Assembly (NCBI GenBank): GCA_031259505.1
Contig: JAIRLL010000134.1
Coordinates: forward strand, 1-6,992
DNA length: 6,992 bases
Origin: Tannerella sp.
Lineage (GTDB): Bacteria > Bacteroidota > Bacteroidia > Bacteroidales > Tannerellaceae
Reading direction: 5' to 3'
Position 1 is the first letter of the stretch. Each line of letters begins with the position of its first letter. Positions 6,774-6,992 of the stretch are shown here, in pieces. A model generated the notes under the pieces. That model did not search any database, was not told where the DNA came from, and saw only the letters and a list, made by a program, of their open reading frames with translations. Position numbers and translations under genes: made by a program.

Positions 6774-6950
6774 TTATTCAATCACGGAAACCAGGTGTTT
6801 CACTTTCTCAATCATTCCCAGAATCGAAGGGGTCGCTTCGTGTTCAACTACACGATTCATCTTTTTCAATCCCAAAGCGTCCAATATGAGTTTCTGGTTT
6901 TTCGGACATTTGATTCTGCTTCTTATCTGCTTGACTTTTATCGTTGCCAT
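6774..6950 (-). CDS. rpmD: 50S ribosomal protein uL30
   Basis: The 58-residue protein MATIKVKQIRSRIKCPKNQK is followed by LILDALGLKKMNRVVEHEAT and PSILGMIEKVKHLVSVIE. Family marks are the IKVKQIRS strand, the LDALGL helix with KMNRVVEH, and the final IRKV/HLV-type strand. It is a small large-subunit protein contacting 23S rRNA. The frame opens 6 codons earlier at an ATG inside the rpsE-rpmD gap, but the start is set at ATG 6948-6950. Homology begins there, and a strong GGAGG lies 9 nt ahead of it. It sits between rpsE and rplO, the normal spc order. Confidence 0.96.
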   Translation of the reverse strand: MATIKVKQIRSRIKCPKNQKLILDALGLKKMNRVVEHEATPSILGMIEKVKHLVSVIE

Positions 6951-6956
6951 AATATA

Positions 6957-6966
6957 CTTCCTCCTC
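6957..6966 (-). promoter_or_regulatory. Strong Shine-Dalgarno sequence before rpmD
   Basis: On the minus strand GAGGAGGAAG precedes the rpmD start, with 9 nt between the GGAGG core and the ATG. It supports the start at 6950 over the upstream in-frame ATG, which overlaps the region just before this motif. No other gene start in the window has a comparable motif. Confidence 0.7.
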
Positions 6967-6970
6967 AAAA

Positions 6971-6992
6971 TTAACCGTTAAACACTTTTTCG
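6971..6992 (-). CDS. rpsE: 30S ribosomal protein uS5, last codons only
   Basis: Only the 3' end lies in the window. On the minus strand the final codons read EKVFNG followed by TAA at 6971-6973. This matches the C-terminal ending of uS5 in Bacteroidota (MTVEKVFNG-like) as I remember it, and rpsE is the gene expected immediately before rpmD in the spc order. The body of the gene, including the RNA-binding double-stranded-RNA-like domain, lies outside. The identification rests on six residues plus position. The gap to rpmD is 20 nt. Confidence 0.8.

Overview
The window is the distal part of a bacterial ribosomal protein superoperon (spc to alpha region), read entirely on the minus strand, followed by about 670 bases of degenerate, repeat-bearing intergenic DNA. 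Read 5' to 3' on the minus strand, the order is rpsE (last few codons), rpmD, rplO, secY, map, infA, rpmJ, rpsM, rpsK, rpsD, rpoA and rplQ. Several points indicate Bacteroidota, most likely Bacteroidales. There is no adk between secY and map, most genes start after A/T-rich stretches rather than Shine-Dalgarno sequences, uL30 and bL36 have the sequence style of that group, and bL17 carries a long charged C-terminal tail. The species cannot be fixed from the sequence.

Layout: positions 670-6992 are a tightly packed single-direction block. Intergenic gaps are 2-38 nt, and no internal promoter or terminator is convincing. The genes supply ribosomal proteins of both subunits (uS5, uL30, uL15, bL36, uS13, uS11, uS4, bL17), the translocon channel SecY, methionine aminopeptidase, initiation factor IF-1 and the RNA polymerase alpha subunit. 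The block therefore couples ribosome assembly, translation initiation, nascent-chain processing, secretion and transcription capacity in one transcription unit. Catalytic and binding residues are intact in every gene where they can be checked.

Positions 1-669 differ in character. The left edge has an open minus-strand frame (1-184) that runs off the window and is not recognised. Two direct copies of a short dispersed repeat (core GGATTGCTTC...CGCAATGAC) lie at 156-182 and 214-241, and an inverted pair forms a compound hairpin at 520-593. Between them, on the plus strand at 326-467, is a frameshifted N-terminal remnant of a RhuM-family ('virulence protein RhuM') gene. rplQ and this remnant converge, and the hairpin lies between them.

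I see no previously undescribed system. The points most worth a second look are the RhuM remnant with its repeats, the long bL17 tail, and the strong Shine-Dalgarno sequence before rpmD in a genome that otherwise appears not to use them.
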